Source: CAYJBH01 sp964370605
Lineage (GTDB): Bacteria; Bacillota; Clostridia; Oscillospirales; Ruminococcaceae
Assembly: GCA_964370605.1 (NCBI GenBank)
Contig: CAYJJX010000011.1
Span: 1-64,000, forward strand
Direction of reading: 5' to 3'
DNA: 64,000 bases
In this document: positions 41,861-50,362 of the stretch, in pieces
Layout of the letters: the number at the start of each line of letters is the position of its first letter
Numbering within the stretch: position 1 is the first letter of the stretch
The notes under the pieces: model-generated
Database searches by the model: none
What the model was told of the DNA's origin: nothing
The model's input: only the letters and a program-made list of their open reading frames with translations
Made by a program: the position numbers and the translations under genes

Positions 41861-44299
41861 TTACTGCGATATTGTCGGCCTATTCGAGTTTTTTGTGGTG
41901 TTTTGTATGACCGGCACCGATTTTTCTACACTTTTCGTTGCCTTATTTTTCTTGATCAAAACCAGCTCCAAAACCTCTGAAAGCGTTTCTACCGGGAAAA
42001 ACTCGAGTTTTGATTTTACCTCTTCGTCTACCTCGTATAAGTCCGGCATGTTTGCCTTTGGCAGGATTATTCGACGAATTCCCTCTTTATATGCCGCCAT
42101 CGTTTTCTCTTTTAGACCTCCGATGGGGAGCACGATGCCGTGCAGGGTTATCTCACCGGTCATGGCATACTCTGACGATACCGGCCAATCGGAGAGCGCA
42201 GATATGAGTGCACTTCCCAGCGTAACACCGGCTGAGGGACCATCTTTTGGTATGGCACCCTCCGGTGCATGAATATGAATATCAAGTTTTGACAGTTCAC
42301 GCTTGTTATAGCCGTAGAGCTCTGCAACGGTTCTGGCATATGTTATGGCAAGACGAGCCGACTCTTTCATGACATCGCCGAGCGATCCGGTCAGCTCCAA
42401 CTTGCCCGATCCGCCCTCAATGACCTGAACTTCGATGGGAAGTATCTCACCGCCACCCGATGTCCAGGCAAGCCCGTTGGATATTCCGACCGTGTTGTGA
42501 CGGTTGAAAAATCCCGGTTTTACTCTTTGCGGCCCGAGCAGTTCGTTCACTGTCTTTGCCGAGATGGTCATGGTCTTTTTCTCGCCCGATGCAATCTTGC
42601 GGGCTGACTTGCGAAGAACCTCCGCAATGGTACGTTGCAGGCTGCGAACACCCGACTCACGGGTATAAGAATCGATCAATTCATAATATGCTGTATCACT
42701 GAATTTCACCTTTCCGAAAAGCCCCGTCTCTTTGGCGGTCTTTTTGAACAGATGATTTTTTGCTATATGATATTTTTCCACCCTTGTGTAGCCGGAGAGG
42801 CGAATGACATCCATACGATCTAACAGCGGACGAGGGATGCTGTCGGTGGTGTTTGCAGTGGTGACAAACAGCACACTGGAAAGGTCAAAAGGTATATCGA
42901 GATAGTGGTCACGAAACTCTTTGTTTTGTTCCGGATCGAGTGCTTCGAGCAGTGCCGAGGCAGGATCTCCACGAAAATCAGAGGCGAGCTTATCGATCTC
43001 GTCCAGCAGAATCAGCGGATTTTTTGTTTTGGCGATGGTGACGGCATTGATGATTTTTCCGGGAAGTGCGCCGATGTATGTTCTGCGATGTCCCCGTATC
43101 TCCGCCTCGTCACGAACGCCGCCGAGCGACATTCTGGCATATTTGCGACCCATGGCATGTGCAATGGATTTAGCGATTGAGGTTTTACCGACACCGGGAG
43201 GTCCGACAAGACAAAGTATCTGACCTTTTTGGTTTGGTGCAAGGCTGCGTACAGCCAAAATTTCAAGGATACGCTCTTTTACACGCTTTAAACCGTAGTG
43301 CTCATCCTCCAAAATCTTTTCGGCATGTTTTTGATCAAGATTATCTTCGGTGTATACATTGAAAGGCAGAGCAAGGCAGGTGTCAAGATATGTTCTGATG
43401 ACCGCCGCTTCCTGTGATGTAGAGGTCATTCGCATTAGACGATCCGCCTCTTTTAAAAGCTTTTCTTTTGCCTCGTCGACAAGACCGAGCGCTTCGATTT
43501 TTTCACGATAGCGATCCGCCTCTTCTTTTGTATTTTCGTCCTCATCCAGCTCGCTGGTGATGGCCCTCATCTGCTCACGCAGATAGTAATCCCGCTGATT
43601 TTTTTCGATCTGATCGCTGACCTTGTCGTTTATTTCCTGTTCGATTGAAATAATATTGTTCTCTCGCTTGAACAGCGAAATCAACTTTGTCAATCGGCCG
43701 ACAAGTGTACCCTCGTTAAGGATCATCTGCTTGTCGGAGTATTTGAATAGTATGCTACTCGGGACAAAGTTTGCAAGGAACATGGGATCTTCGCTTGTAA
43801 AAACGGAGTAGACAACGTCTTTTGATAACCTTGGGTTAAGGCTAAGATACTCTTCAAAAACATCTTTGAGCGTGCGCACCAGTGCTTCCGTCTCTTCAGA
43901 TTGTGCCGGTGAGTTCTTTTTCATCGGTGTGTACTTTATGTTAGCGAGCAAAAATTTGCCGCTCTCGTCAAGCGAAGATATCTTGGCACGGAATTTGCCC
44001 TCCACCAAAATTTTCACCAAATTTTCGTTGCCACGTAGCAGTTGTTTAACATCGCAGACGACACCGTACTGGTACAGGTCATCTTTTTTTGGATTATCTA
44101 CGTCCAGATCCTTTTGGGTCACCAAAAAAATGGGACTGTTATTTTCCATTGCCCATTCTATGGCGGCAATGGAACGCTCTCTGCCCACCTCGAAATGGAC
44201 AAGGTTGCCCGGAAACACAACAAGACCCCGTAGGGCAATGGCGGGAAGCTGAGTTATTTTTGCGTTTTTATCGATTTTTATCTTGATTTTTTCTGACAA
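41861..44299 (-). CDS. lon: ATP-dependent protease Lon (LonA)
   Basis: An ~812-residue LonA. The N-terminal LAN domain starts 'LPAIALRGLVVFPGN'. The AAA+ domain has Walker A 'GPPGVGKTSIAKS' and Walker B 'LILLDEIDKL'. The C-terminal protease has Ser in 'PKDGPSAGVTLG' and Lys in 'IGGLKEKTMAA'. The TTG at 44299 is preferred because GAGG lies six bases upstream; the ATG at 44311 overlaps that ribosome binding site. A promoter (TTGCAT-17-TATAAT) precedes it. No CIRCE or CtsR box was seen. Confidence 0.95.
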   Translation of the reverse strand: MSEKIKIKIDKNAKITQLPAIALRGLVVFPGNLVHFEVGRERSIAAIEWAMENNSPIFLVTQKDLDVDNPKKDDLYQYGVVCDVKQLLRGNENLVKILVEGKFRAKISSLDESGKFLLANIKYTPMKKNSPAQSEETEALVRTLKDVFEEYLSLNPRLSKDVVYSVFTSEDPMFLANFVPSSILFKYSDKQMILNEGTLVGRLTKLISLFKRENNIISIEQEINDKVSDQIEKNQRDYYLREQMRAITSELDEDENTKEEADRYREKIEALGLVDEAKEKLLKEADRLMRMTSTSQEAAVIRTYLDTCLALPFNVYTEDNLDQKHAEKILEDEHYGLKRVKERILEILAVRSLAPNQKGQILCLVGPPGVGKTSIAKSIAHAMGRKYARMSLGGVRDEAEIRGHRRTYIGALPGKIINAVTIAKTKNPLILLDEIDKLASDFRGDPASALLEALDPEQNKEFRDHYLDIPFDLSSVLFVTTANTTDSIPRPLLDRMDVIRLSGYTRVEKYHIAKNHLFKKTAKETGLFGKVKFSDTAYYELIDSYTRESGVRSLQRTIAEVLRKSARKIASGEKKTMTISAKTVNELLGPQRVKPGFFNRHNTVGISNGLAWTSGGGEILPIEVQVIEGGSGKLELTGSLGDVMKESARLAITYARTVAELYGYNKRELSKLDIHIHAPEGAIPKDGPSAGVTLGSALISALSDWPVSSEYAMTGEITLHGIVLPIGGLKEKTMAAYKEGIRRIILPKANMPDLYEVDEEVKSKLEFFPVETLSEVLELVLIKKNKATKSVEKSVPVIQNTTKNSNRPTISQ

Positions 44300-44349
44300 T
44301 GTAAACCTCATTAAAAAAGTGTATCGCGCTTTAACGCTATATATTATTT

Positions 44350-44378
44350 ATTATATCAAAAATAGCGGAAAAATGCAA
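44350..44378 (-). promoter_or_regulatory. Sigma-A promoter of lon
   Basis: On the minus strand there is TTGCAT (44373-44378), a 17-base spacer and TATAAT (44350-44355), about 50 bases before the start of lon. Confidence 0.8.
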
Positions 44379-44459
44379 TATTTTTATCATACGCTTTTAT
44401 CTGCTTTGAAAAAATAGATCAGTCATGTGCAAAACAGATGGAGTAAACAATTGAATATA

Positions 44460-46835
44460 TTACACTGTGGTGTTTGAAACACGGTATTCCTTGCCTTTCT
44501 CGGCATTAAAGACGGTGACAAACGTATTGTGTTCTCCAACGGTTTGATGCACAGGTGTTACAGCACCATTTTTTTCGGTGATTGCTACGGTGCAATAGGT
44601 ACGCAATGTGCAAACGGTGTTTGAAACAGATCTTATTTGTCCAAATACCAATTTGCCGCCCGCCCATTCGACGTCTACCAAAAATCCACCGCGAGCCTTG
44701 ATGCCACTGAGCTTTCCGTCTTTCCATTCGTTCGGCAATGTCGGAAGCAGAAATATCTCATCGCACTGCGATTGAATGAGAAGCTCGGTCATGGCCGTGG
44801 TCATGCCGAGGTTGCCGTCCAGAACATAGATTTCATCGGTCACACAAAGCCCGAACATGTTCGGCGCTAGGGCATTCTTGAACATGTTGACAAGATAGTT
44901 GTAGGCGTTTTCCGCTCTGTGAAGGCGCGCCTCGAAAAGCATCATCCAAGAGAGAGTCCAGCCATTTTTTCCGTCTTCCGGGCATTGGTGGGCAAGCCTT
45001 CTGTCGATGGATATCTTAGCCGCTTCGGCGAGTTTTGGGGTCTTGAACAGTGAGATATCGTCAGCGGGATGCAGTGCAAACAAATGTGCCATGTGACGGT
45101 GTCCCGGTTCCGGCTCATCATAGTCTTTGACCCACTCCATCAGTTGACCGTGTTTTCCGATTGAGGTTTTGTGCAGTCGTCTTGTCGCGATCTGTGCCCT
45201 GTTATTGACTTCACTGTTAATTCCGAGTGCCTTTGTGGCATCTGCCAAACGTCTGAAAAGATATGAAATTAACATGTTGTCCATCGTTGGAGCGTAGGTG
45301 ATCGACGGTTTGACATCGGTTCTGTTTGGAAGGAAATAGCCATTTTCCGGTGAATGAGAGGGACAGGTCACGAGAAAGCCTTCTGAATCTTCAACTAGAA
45401 AGTCGAGGACAAAACGGCAGGCATCTTCAAGGATATGATAGTATTTTTTGAGAAAATGTGTGTCACGGTTATAGTCATAGCTATCCCATATGTGAAGTGA
45501 CAGCCAGGCGGCGCCAAGACACCAGAATGCTGCACGATGAATGTCTTGCGGTGCGCAGTCACCCCAAAGATCGGTGTTGTGGTGAGCAACAAATCCCTCG
45601 CAGCCATACATCTCTTTTGCTACATTTTTGCCGTTTTCATACATGCGCTCCATGAGGTGGAAAAGCGGCTGACCACATTCGCTCATATTGCACATATCAC
45701 TCGGCCAATACATCATCTGTTGATTGATGTTTATGGTGAATTTGCCGTCCCAAGCCGGTGAGAATTCGTGGTTCCAAATTCCACGAAGATTCATCGGAAG
45801 ACTGCCCTTGCGACTGGATGAAATTTGCAGATAACGCCCATACTGATAGAGGATAGACTGCAATGCAAGGTCCACTTCCCCGCCGCGTATCCGTTCAATC
45901 CTTTCGTCGGTACACATGTATTCTTTCGGATCGCTACCATCCATGAGTCGAAAGTCAACACGGTTATAGATGGACGAATAGTCGTCGTAATGAGATTTTT
46001 TTACAGAGCCATATTCCTCAAACCCAAGACGTTGCAATTTATTTTTTACCGAGACAGCAGTTTCAATATCATTTTCATAAAAAGTAGTAGAGGAAGTTAG
46101 ATATAGCACCGCTTCGTCGGAGTTTTGGATTACCAAGTGCTGACCGATGACCTCGACATCGCCGCCAACGGTAAAGGCTCCGATACCTACTGCAAAGTCA
46201 ACGCCGTCGCCTCCGGTTTTTGCGCTCAAAATAACATGGTTATCTCCTCTATCTACACGATCAAACTCTTTCTCTCTGCCAAGTCGTGCCGTGAACGAGA
46301 GTGCGCCGGGACGATCGCATGTGAGTTTGATGGCTATTACACCGTCAACGAATGATGCTAGGTGTTCTCTTTTATATGTAACACCGTCCACATCATATGA
46401 AACATAGGCGAGGGCGCTGTTTATACAAAGCTCTCGTGAATAATTGTCGTAGATAACATCAGCATCGGTACGCGTATAGCGATCATCAAGAAAGCCGACA
46501 TTGTCTAAATTAGGTTGTGGATAGTAGAATTTTAAAAAGAGGCTCGCAAGCGGTTGATATTTTCGCTCACTTTCCGGGGTAGAGGTCAAGGTCAAAAAGG
46601 CTGTTTTTTCTGCTTCCCATACCTTTCCGTCAAATATAAGTTTGCGAAGGTGGTCAAGGTTTTCTCTTGCGTCCGGGTTCACACGGTTGCGAAAACCACC
46701 ATACCATACCGAATCGTCATTGAGGTAAAGAATTTCGTCTGTTACACCGCCACATATAACGGCGCCGAGTCTTCCATTTCCGATGGGAATTCCTTGTAAA
46801 AACTGTTTTGCCGGAGAATCATAACGTAGTTTCAT
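44460..46835 (-). CDS. GH95-family glycoside hydrolase (alpha-L-fucosidase/galactosidase type)
   Basis: A 791-residue GH95 protein, full length for the family. The N-terminal beta-supersandwich opens 'AKQFLQGIPIGNGRLGA' with 'DEILYLNDDSVWYGG'. The (alpha/alpha)6 barrel carries 'NININQQMMYWPSDM', whose Asn residues lie at the active site, and 'GHRHMAHLFALHPADDI'. The 'GNLGMTTAMTELL' region near residue 665 is conserved. No signal peptide is present, so it acts in the cytoplasm on imported oligosaccharides. It has its own promoter and faces away from yibE. Confidence 0.93.
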   Translation of the reverse strand: MKLRYDSPAKQFLQGIPIGNGRLGAVICGGVTDEILYLNDDSVWYGGFRNRVNPDARENLDHLRKLIFDGKVWEAEKTAFLTLTSTPESERKYQPLASLFLKFYYPQPNLDNVGFLDDRYTRTDADVIYDNYSRELCINSALAYVSYDVDGVTYKREHLASFVDGVIAIKLTCDRPGALSFTARLGREKEFDRVDRGDNHVILSAKTGGDGVDFAVGIGAFTVGGDVEVIGQHLVIQNSDEAVLYLTSSTTFYENDIETAVSVKNKLQRLGFEEYGSVKKSHYDDYSSIYNRVDFRLMDGSDPKEYMCTDERIERIRGGEVDLALQSILYQYGRYLQISSSRKGSLPMNLRGIWNHEFSPAWDGKFTININQQMMYWPSDMCNMSECGQPLFHLMERMYENGKNVAKEMYGCEGFVAHHNTDLWGDCAPQDIHRAAFWCLGAAWLSLHIWDSYDYNRDTHFLKKYYHILEDACRFVLDFLVEDSEGFLVTCPSHSPENGYFLPNRTDVKPSITYAPTMDNMLISYLFRRLADATKALGINSEVNNRAQIATRRLHKTSIGKHGQLMEWVKDYDEPEPGHRHMAHLFALHPADDISLFKTPKLAEAAKISIDRRLAHQCPEDGKNGWTLSWMMLFEARLHRAENAYNYLVNMFKNALAPNMFGLCVTDEIYVLDGNLGMTTAMTELLIQSQCDEIFLLPTLPNEWKDGKLSGIKARGGFLVDVEWAGGKLVFGQIRSVSNTVCTLRTYCTVAITEKNGAVTPVHQTVGEHNTFVTVFNAEKGKEYRVSNTTV

Positions 46836-46871
46836 TACAGCCTACTCCTTAACACTTTAATCACTGTGAGT

Positions 46872-46899
46872 ATTATAACACACCGCAAGCTACAGTCAA
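46872..46899 (-). promoter_or_regulatory. Sigma-A promoter of the GH95 gene
   Basis: On the minus strand there is TTGACT (46894-46899), a 16-base spacer and TATAAT (46872-46877), ~37 bases before the ATG. A good GGAG precedes the start codon. Confidence 0.8.
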
Positions 46900-46929
46900 T
46901 AGATTTTGCCATGAGTTTTAGTGATTTCC

Positions 46930-46958
46930 TTGATTTTTCACATAATATAAGTTATAAT
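46930..46958 (+). promoter_or_regulatory. Sigma-A promoter of the yibE leader
   Basis: TTGATT (46930-46935), a 17-base spacer and TATAAT (46953-46958). Transcription would start near 46965, giving a leader of about 145 nt before the coding region. Confidence 0.8.
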
Positions 46959-46964
46959 ACTCGT

Positions 46965-47109
46965 ATACATTTAACCAATATTGATGTTAGTAATATTGGC
47001 AAATTTAGTGAGGCGGCAGTCTTGGCAACCTGTCGTCTCGTATTTTTTCGTAGAAATCAATGTCGTTGGAGGATATGACGACACAATGACGGAAAGGAAA
47101 TTACTAAAC
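46965..47109 (+). promoter_or_regulatory. Structured 5' leader with attenuator, yibE
   Basis: The leader contains an AT-rich hairpin (46975-46982 pairs with 46992-46999, 8 bp), then a terminator hairpin at 47010-47048, then a GGAGG at 47068-47072 in the loop of a third small stem (TGTCGT 47061-47066 with ACGACA 47078-47083). GGAGG is followed by a tiny frame ATG-ACG-ACA-CAA-TGA (47075-47089) whose stop overlaps another ATG. No known riboswitch core was recognised. Confidence 0.6.
47010..47048 (+). terminator. Transcription attenuator hairpin in the yibE leader
   Basis: GAGGCGGCAG (47010-47019) pairs with CTGTCGTCTC (47030-47039) in 10 base pairs, two of them G-U, with a 10-base loop. After GTA comes a run of six T (47043-47048). 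This fits an intrinsic terminator and lies after the promoter and before the coding region. Confidence 0.75.
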
Positions 47110-48312
47110 ATGAAAGCACTTAATATAACGGTTTCTGTTGCGATAGTAATATTTTCGATAATATATTTCTGGATATATTCCGGTACGGTAGATTACTATT
47201 CCGAAACGGTAACACTGACCGACTATTATACAGCCGATGTCATGACGATATCTGAGGTGGAAAATCAGGATCTTGAGATATCAAACGGCGATGTTATGCG
47301 CACCGTCGTTGTCAGTTTTGTGGCACAGATTACGAGCGGAGATATGAAAGGTCAGACGGTTGCTGTGACACAATATCATGACGACTATCTACACAGTGCA
47401 CTCAGAACGGTCGAGGTTGGTGACAAGATAATTGTAAACAAGGCCGCAACAGGCGATGTAATGACCGGCGAGTGGATCATGGCAAACTATAACAGGATCG
47501 GGCTTATCATTGCGACAGTGGTAATATTTTTTATCATTGTTGTTTTAATAGGTAGATTAAAGGGAGTCGCTGCGATAGTCTCACTCATATTGACGCTGGG
47601 CGCAGTATTTATGGTGTATATCCCTTCGATACTCGCCGGAATGAATATCTATCTTATTACATCAGGTGTAGCGGTATACATCGTTGTGATGAGTCTCATT
47701 TTGCTCAACGGTTTGAACAGCAAGACCTTTTGCGCCGTTGCAGGCAATCTTGTCGGCATAACAGTTGCAGGGGTTTTGAGCTATTTTGCAAATAATATTT
47801 TTATGATTAGCGGAATTATTACTCAGGACCATATATATCTTGCGACCATCGGAAAGGAACTTGGGTTTACCATTATCGGCGTAGTATGGAGCGGAGTAGT
47901 CATCGGTGCACTCGGAGCCATAATGGATGTGTCGATGTCCCTTTCTTCCTCTATGCATGAGTTGAGCAAAACAATGGAAAGTCCGACTCGCTTTAAATTG
48001 ATCAAAAGCGGGCTAAACATTGGTCATGACATAATCGGAACAATGATGAATACACTTGTGCTTGCGTATGTTGGCTCTTCAATCGTTGAGGTCTTGCTCA
48101 TTATGATCTATAATAAGACTGCCCTCACCATGTTAAACGCAGAACTTGTATTGGTTGAGATATTGCAGGCGATTGTCGGTAGCATCGGAATACTATTGAC
48201 AGTTCCGTTCACTGTACTGATATGCAGCGTGATTTTCCATCGTGTGCAAAATAATGACAAAAAAGGAATTCCGACCGTCTCGGTTGAGAAACAGTCGGAA
48301 CCTAATGCATAG
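47110..48312 (+). CDS. YibE/F-family polytopic membrane protein
   Basis: A 400-residue membrane protein of the YibE/F family, function unknown. One N-terminal helix ('ITVSVAIVIFSIIYFWIY') leads to an outer beta domain of ~110 residues ('VTQYHDDYLHSALRTVEVGD'). Then come seven or so helices, with a conserved 'GVVWSGVVIGALGAIMDVS' and 'HDIIGTMMNTLVLAYVGSS'. The ATG at 47110 has AAAGGA eleven bases before it; an ATG at 47086 is in frame and could be coupled to the leader peptide. It ends in a terminator that overlaps the convergent clpX gene. Confidence 0.9.
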   Translation: MKALNITVSVAIVIFSIIYFWIYSGTVDYYSETVTLTDYYTADVMTISEVENQDLEISNGDVMRTVVVSFVAQITSGDMKGQTVAVTQYHDDYLHSALRTVEVGDKIIVNKAATGDVMTGEWIMANYNRIGLIIATVVIFFIIVVLIGRLKGVAAIVSLILTLGAVFMVYIPSILAGMNIYLITSGVAVYIVVMSLILLNGLNSKTFCAVAGNLVGITVAGVLSYFANNIFMISGIITQDHIYLATIGKELGFTIIGVVWSGVVIGALGAIMDVSMSLSSSMHELSKTMESPTRFKLIKSGLNIGHDIIGTMMNTLVLAYVGSSIVEVLLIMIYNKTALTMLNAELVLVEILQAIVGSIGILLTVPFTVLICSVIFHRVQNNDKKGIPTVSVEKQSEPNA

Positions 48313-48361
48313 CACAACTAAATGTTGTAGATAGAGCCTTTTCATGGTAAAATAAAAGTTA

Positions 48362-49708
48362 TTACTGCCCCGACTTTTTTGTTCGGGGTGGTTTTTTGTC
48401 GTCAACCTGAGCGTCTGTCAAGGCAGAGACCTTCACATCATCCTTTCGATAAGAAAGAATGGGTTTTCCAGATTCCACCGATGGCTCATCGACAAATACC
48501 TTCTCGATTGATGTATCGCTCGGAACAGTATACATGGTATCAAGCAACAATTTTTCCATGACTGAGCGAAGACTTCGAGCGCCGTTTTTCATGGCAAGGG
48601 CTTTCTTTGCCACCGCAACAAGTGCCTCGTCTGACATCTCAAGCTCAACATTATCCAGCTTTAGGAGTGCCTGATATTGTTTCAGGATAGCATTCTTAGG
48701 CTCTTTAAGTATACGTACCAGTGCCTCTTCATCCAGTGATGATAGCACCGAGATTACCGGAAGACGACCTACCAGTTCCGGTATGATGCCGAATTTGATA
48801 ATGTCGTGTGATTCGACCTTTCGAAGCACTGCGTTACCCTCTCGGTCGGATTTTCCGATGAGATTGCTACCAAAACCGAGCGTAGAGGAATCACTGCGCT
48901 TGTTGATAATTTTTTCCAGACCGTCGAATGCACCGCCACAGATAAACAGGATGTTTTTTGTATTTATCTGTATAAATTCCTGTTGTGGATGTTTTCGTCC
49001 ACCTTGCGGCGGAACGTTTGCGATCGTGCCCTCGATAATTTTCAAGAGTGCCTGCTGAACACCTTCGCCGCCTACGTCGCGTGTGATAGAGGGGTTCTCA
49101 CTTTTACGGGTGATCTTGTCTATCTCGTCGATATAGATGATACCACACTCTGCGAGTTCGATATCATAATTTGCAGCCTGTATTAGCTTCAAAAGAATAT
49201 TTTCGACGTCCTCACCGACATATCCTGCCTCGGTAAGGGTGGTAGCGTCGGTCAATGCAAACGGAACACCAAGCTTATTTGCAAGTGTGGAGGCAAGCAT
49301 GGTTTTTCCGACACCGGACGGACCGATCAGCAATACGTTGCTCTTTTGCAGTTCCACTTCGTCCATTATACTATCGTTTGACAGTATTCGTTTATAGTGG
49401 TTATAAACTGAGACCGAAAGAGCAATTTTAGCCTCTTCTTGACCGATCACATACTCATCAAGATGCTCTTTTATCTGTTTTGGGGTACTCACTTCTAAAG
49501 AAGCAAGTTTTTTGTTCTTTCGCAAATTATTGCCACCGGTATCCGGTACAAACGATTCACGAGACTGTGTTTCTTGATCGATCATATCTTTGCAAAGATC
49601 GATACAATCCTCACAGATGTTGACGCCGGGTCCGGTGACAATATGCTGGACCTCGTGCTCGCTCTTTCCGCAAAAATTACAAAAAAGAGACTCTCTATCT
49701 TTTGTCAT
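48362..49708 (-). CDS. clpX: ATP-dependent Clp protease ATPase subunit ClpX
   Basis: A 448-residue AAA+ unfoldase that feeds ClpP. The N-terminal zinc-binding domain has 'FCNFCGKSE' and 'ICEDCIDLC'. Walker A is 'GPSGVGKTMLA', Walker B 'IIYIDEIDKI', followed by sensor motifs. The ClpP-docking IGF-type loop is 'STLGFGSNL'. The C-terminus is extended by a Lys-rich tail ('DDKKPPRTKKSGQ'), and its last codons form the terminator hairpin for yibE on the other strand. GGAG is ten bases before the ATG. Confidence 0.97.
   Translation of the reverse strand: MTKDRESLFCNFCGKSEHEVQHIVTGPGVNICEDCIDLCKDMIDQETQSRESFVPDTGGNNLRKNKKLASLEVSTPKQIKEHLDEYVIGQEEAKIALSVSVYNHYKRILSNDSIMDEVELQKSNVLLIGPSGVGKTMLASTLANKLGVPFALTDATTLTEAGYVGEDVENILLKLIQAANYDIELAECGIIYIDEIDKITRKSENPSITRDVGGEGVQQALLKIIEGTIANVPPQGGRKHPQQEFIQINTKNILFICGGAFDGLEKIINKRSDSSTLGFGSNLIGKSDREGNAVLRKVESHDIIKFGIIPELVGRLPVISVLSSLDEEALVRILKEPKNAILKQYQALLKLDNVELEMSDEALVAVAKKALAMKNGARSLRSVMEKLLLDTMYTVPSDTSIEKVFVDEPSVESGKPILSYRKDDVKVSALTDAQVDDKKPPRTKKSGQ
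48368..48398 (+). terminator. Intrinsic terminator of yibE embedded in the clpX coding end
   Basis: CCCCGA (48368-48373) pairs with TCGGGG (48083 of the 48 kb block, i.e. 48383-48388) with a T-rich loop. Then TGG and a run of six T (48392-48397) follow. On the opposite strand the same bases encode the residues PRTKKSG of ClpX. Confidence 0.75.
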
Positions 49709-49726
49709 CTGACATGTGCTCCTTAT

Positions 49727-50311
49727 TTATCGCTTGGTGATGACCTTGTCGACGATTCCGTATTCCAGCGCTTCAGCGGCGGTCATAAAGTTGTCGCGGT
49801 CGGTATCCTTTTCCACAATCTCAAGTGGCTTGCCGGTCATTTCGGCAAGCAATTCATTCATTGTGTTGCGTGTTTTTATCATACGGTCGGAATGGATTCG
49901 GATGTCACTTACCTGACCTTGGTATCCGCCAAGCGGTTGGTGAATCATAATCTCACTGTGTGGCAGAGCAAGACGTTTACCTTTTGTTCCTGCCGCCAGC
50001 AAAAATGCACCCATTGATGCCGCCATACCTATACAGATGGTGGAGATATCGCATTTAATATAGTTCATGGTATCATAAATTGCCATACCGGAGGTGATGG
50101 AGCCGCCGGGACTATTGATATAAAAGCTAATATCCTTTTCCGGATCCTGACCCTCAAGGTAGAGTAGCTGTGCCACGATCAAGCTTGCGGTGACATCATT
50201 CACCTGATCTGAAAGCATAATGATACGATCGTTGAGAAGTCGTGAAAAAATGTCATAGCTACGCTCGCCACGGCTGGTTTGTTCAACAACCATTGGGACT
50301 AAATTACTCAT
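49727..50311 (-). CDS. clpP: ATP-dependent Clp protease proteolytic subunit ClpP
   Basis: A 194-residue serine protease forming the 14-mer barrel. The catalytic Ser is in 'CIGMAASMGAFLLAAG', His in 'LPHSEIMIHQPLGG', and Asp in 'VEKDTDRDNFM'. It starts with the short processed N-terminus 'MSNLVPMVVEQ'. AAAGGA is 12 bases before the ATG. The tig-clpP-clpX order and spacing are classical. Confidence 0.98.
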   Translation of the reverse strand: MSNLVPMVVEQTSRGERSYDIFSRLLNDRIIMLSDQVNDVTASLIVAQLLYLEGQDPEKDISFYINSPGGSITSGMAIYDTMNYIKCDISTICIGMAASMGAFLLAAGTKGKRLALPHSEIMIHQPLGGYQGQVSDIRIHSDRMIKTRNTMNELLAEMTGKPLEIVEKDTDRDNFMTAAEALEYGIVDKVITKR

Positions 50312-50362
50312 AAAACGGTATTTTCCTTTCCGAATAGGTTTCTTTTGGTTGACAAAAGTCGA

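Noticed and set aside
44300..44311. ATG at 44311 as the lon start
   Set aside because: It overlaps the GAGG that properly serves the TTG at 44299 and has no ribosome binding site of its own.
47075..47089. Four-codon leader peptide MTTQ as a gene
   Set aside because: GGAGG is only two bases from the ATG, so initiation is doubtful; it is kept as part of the leader, not as a gene.
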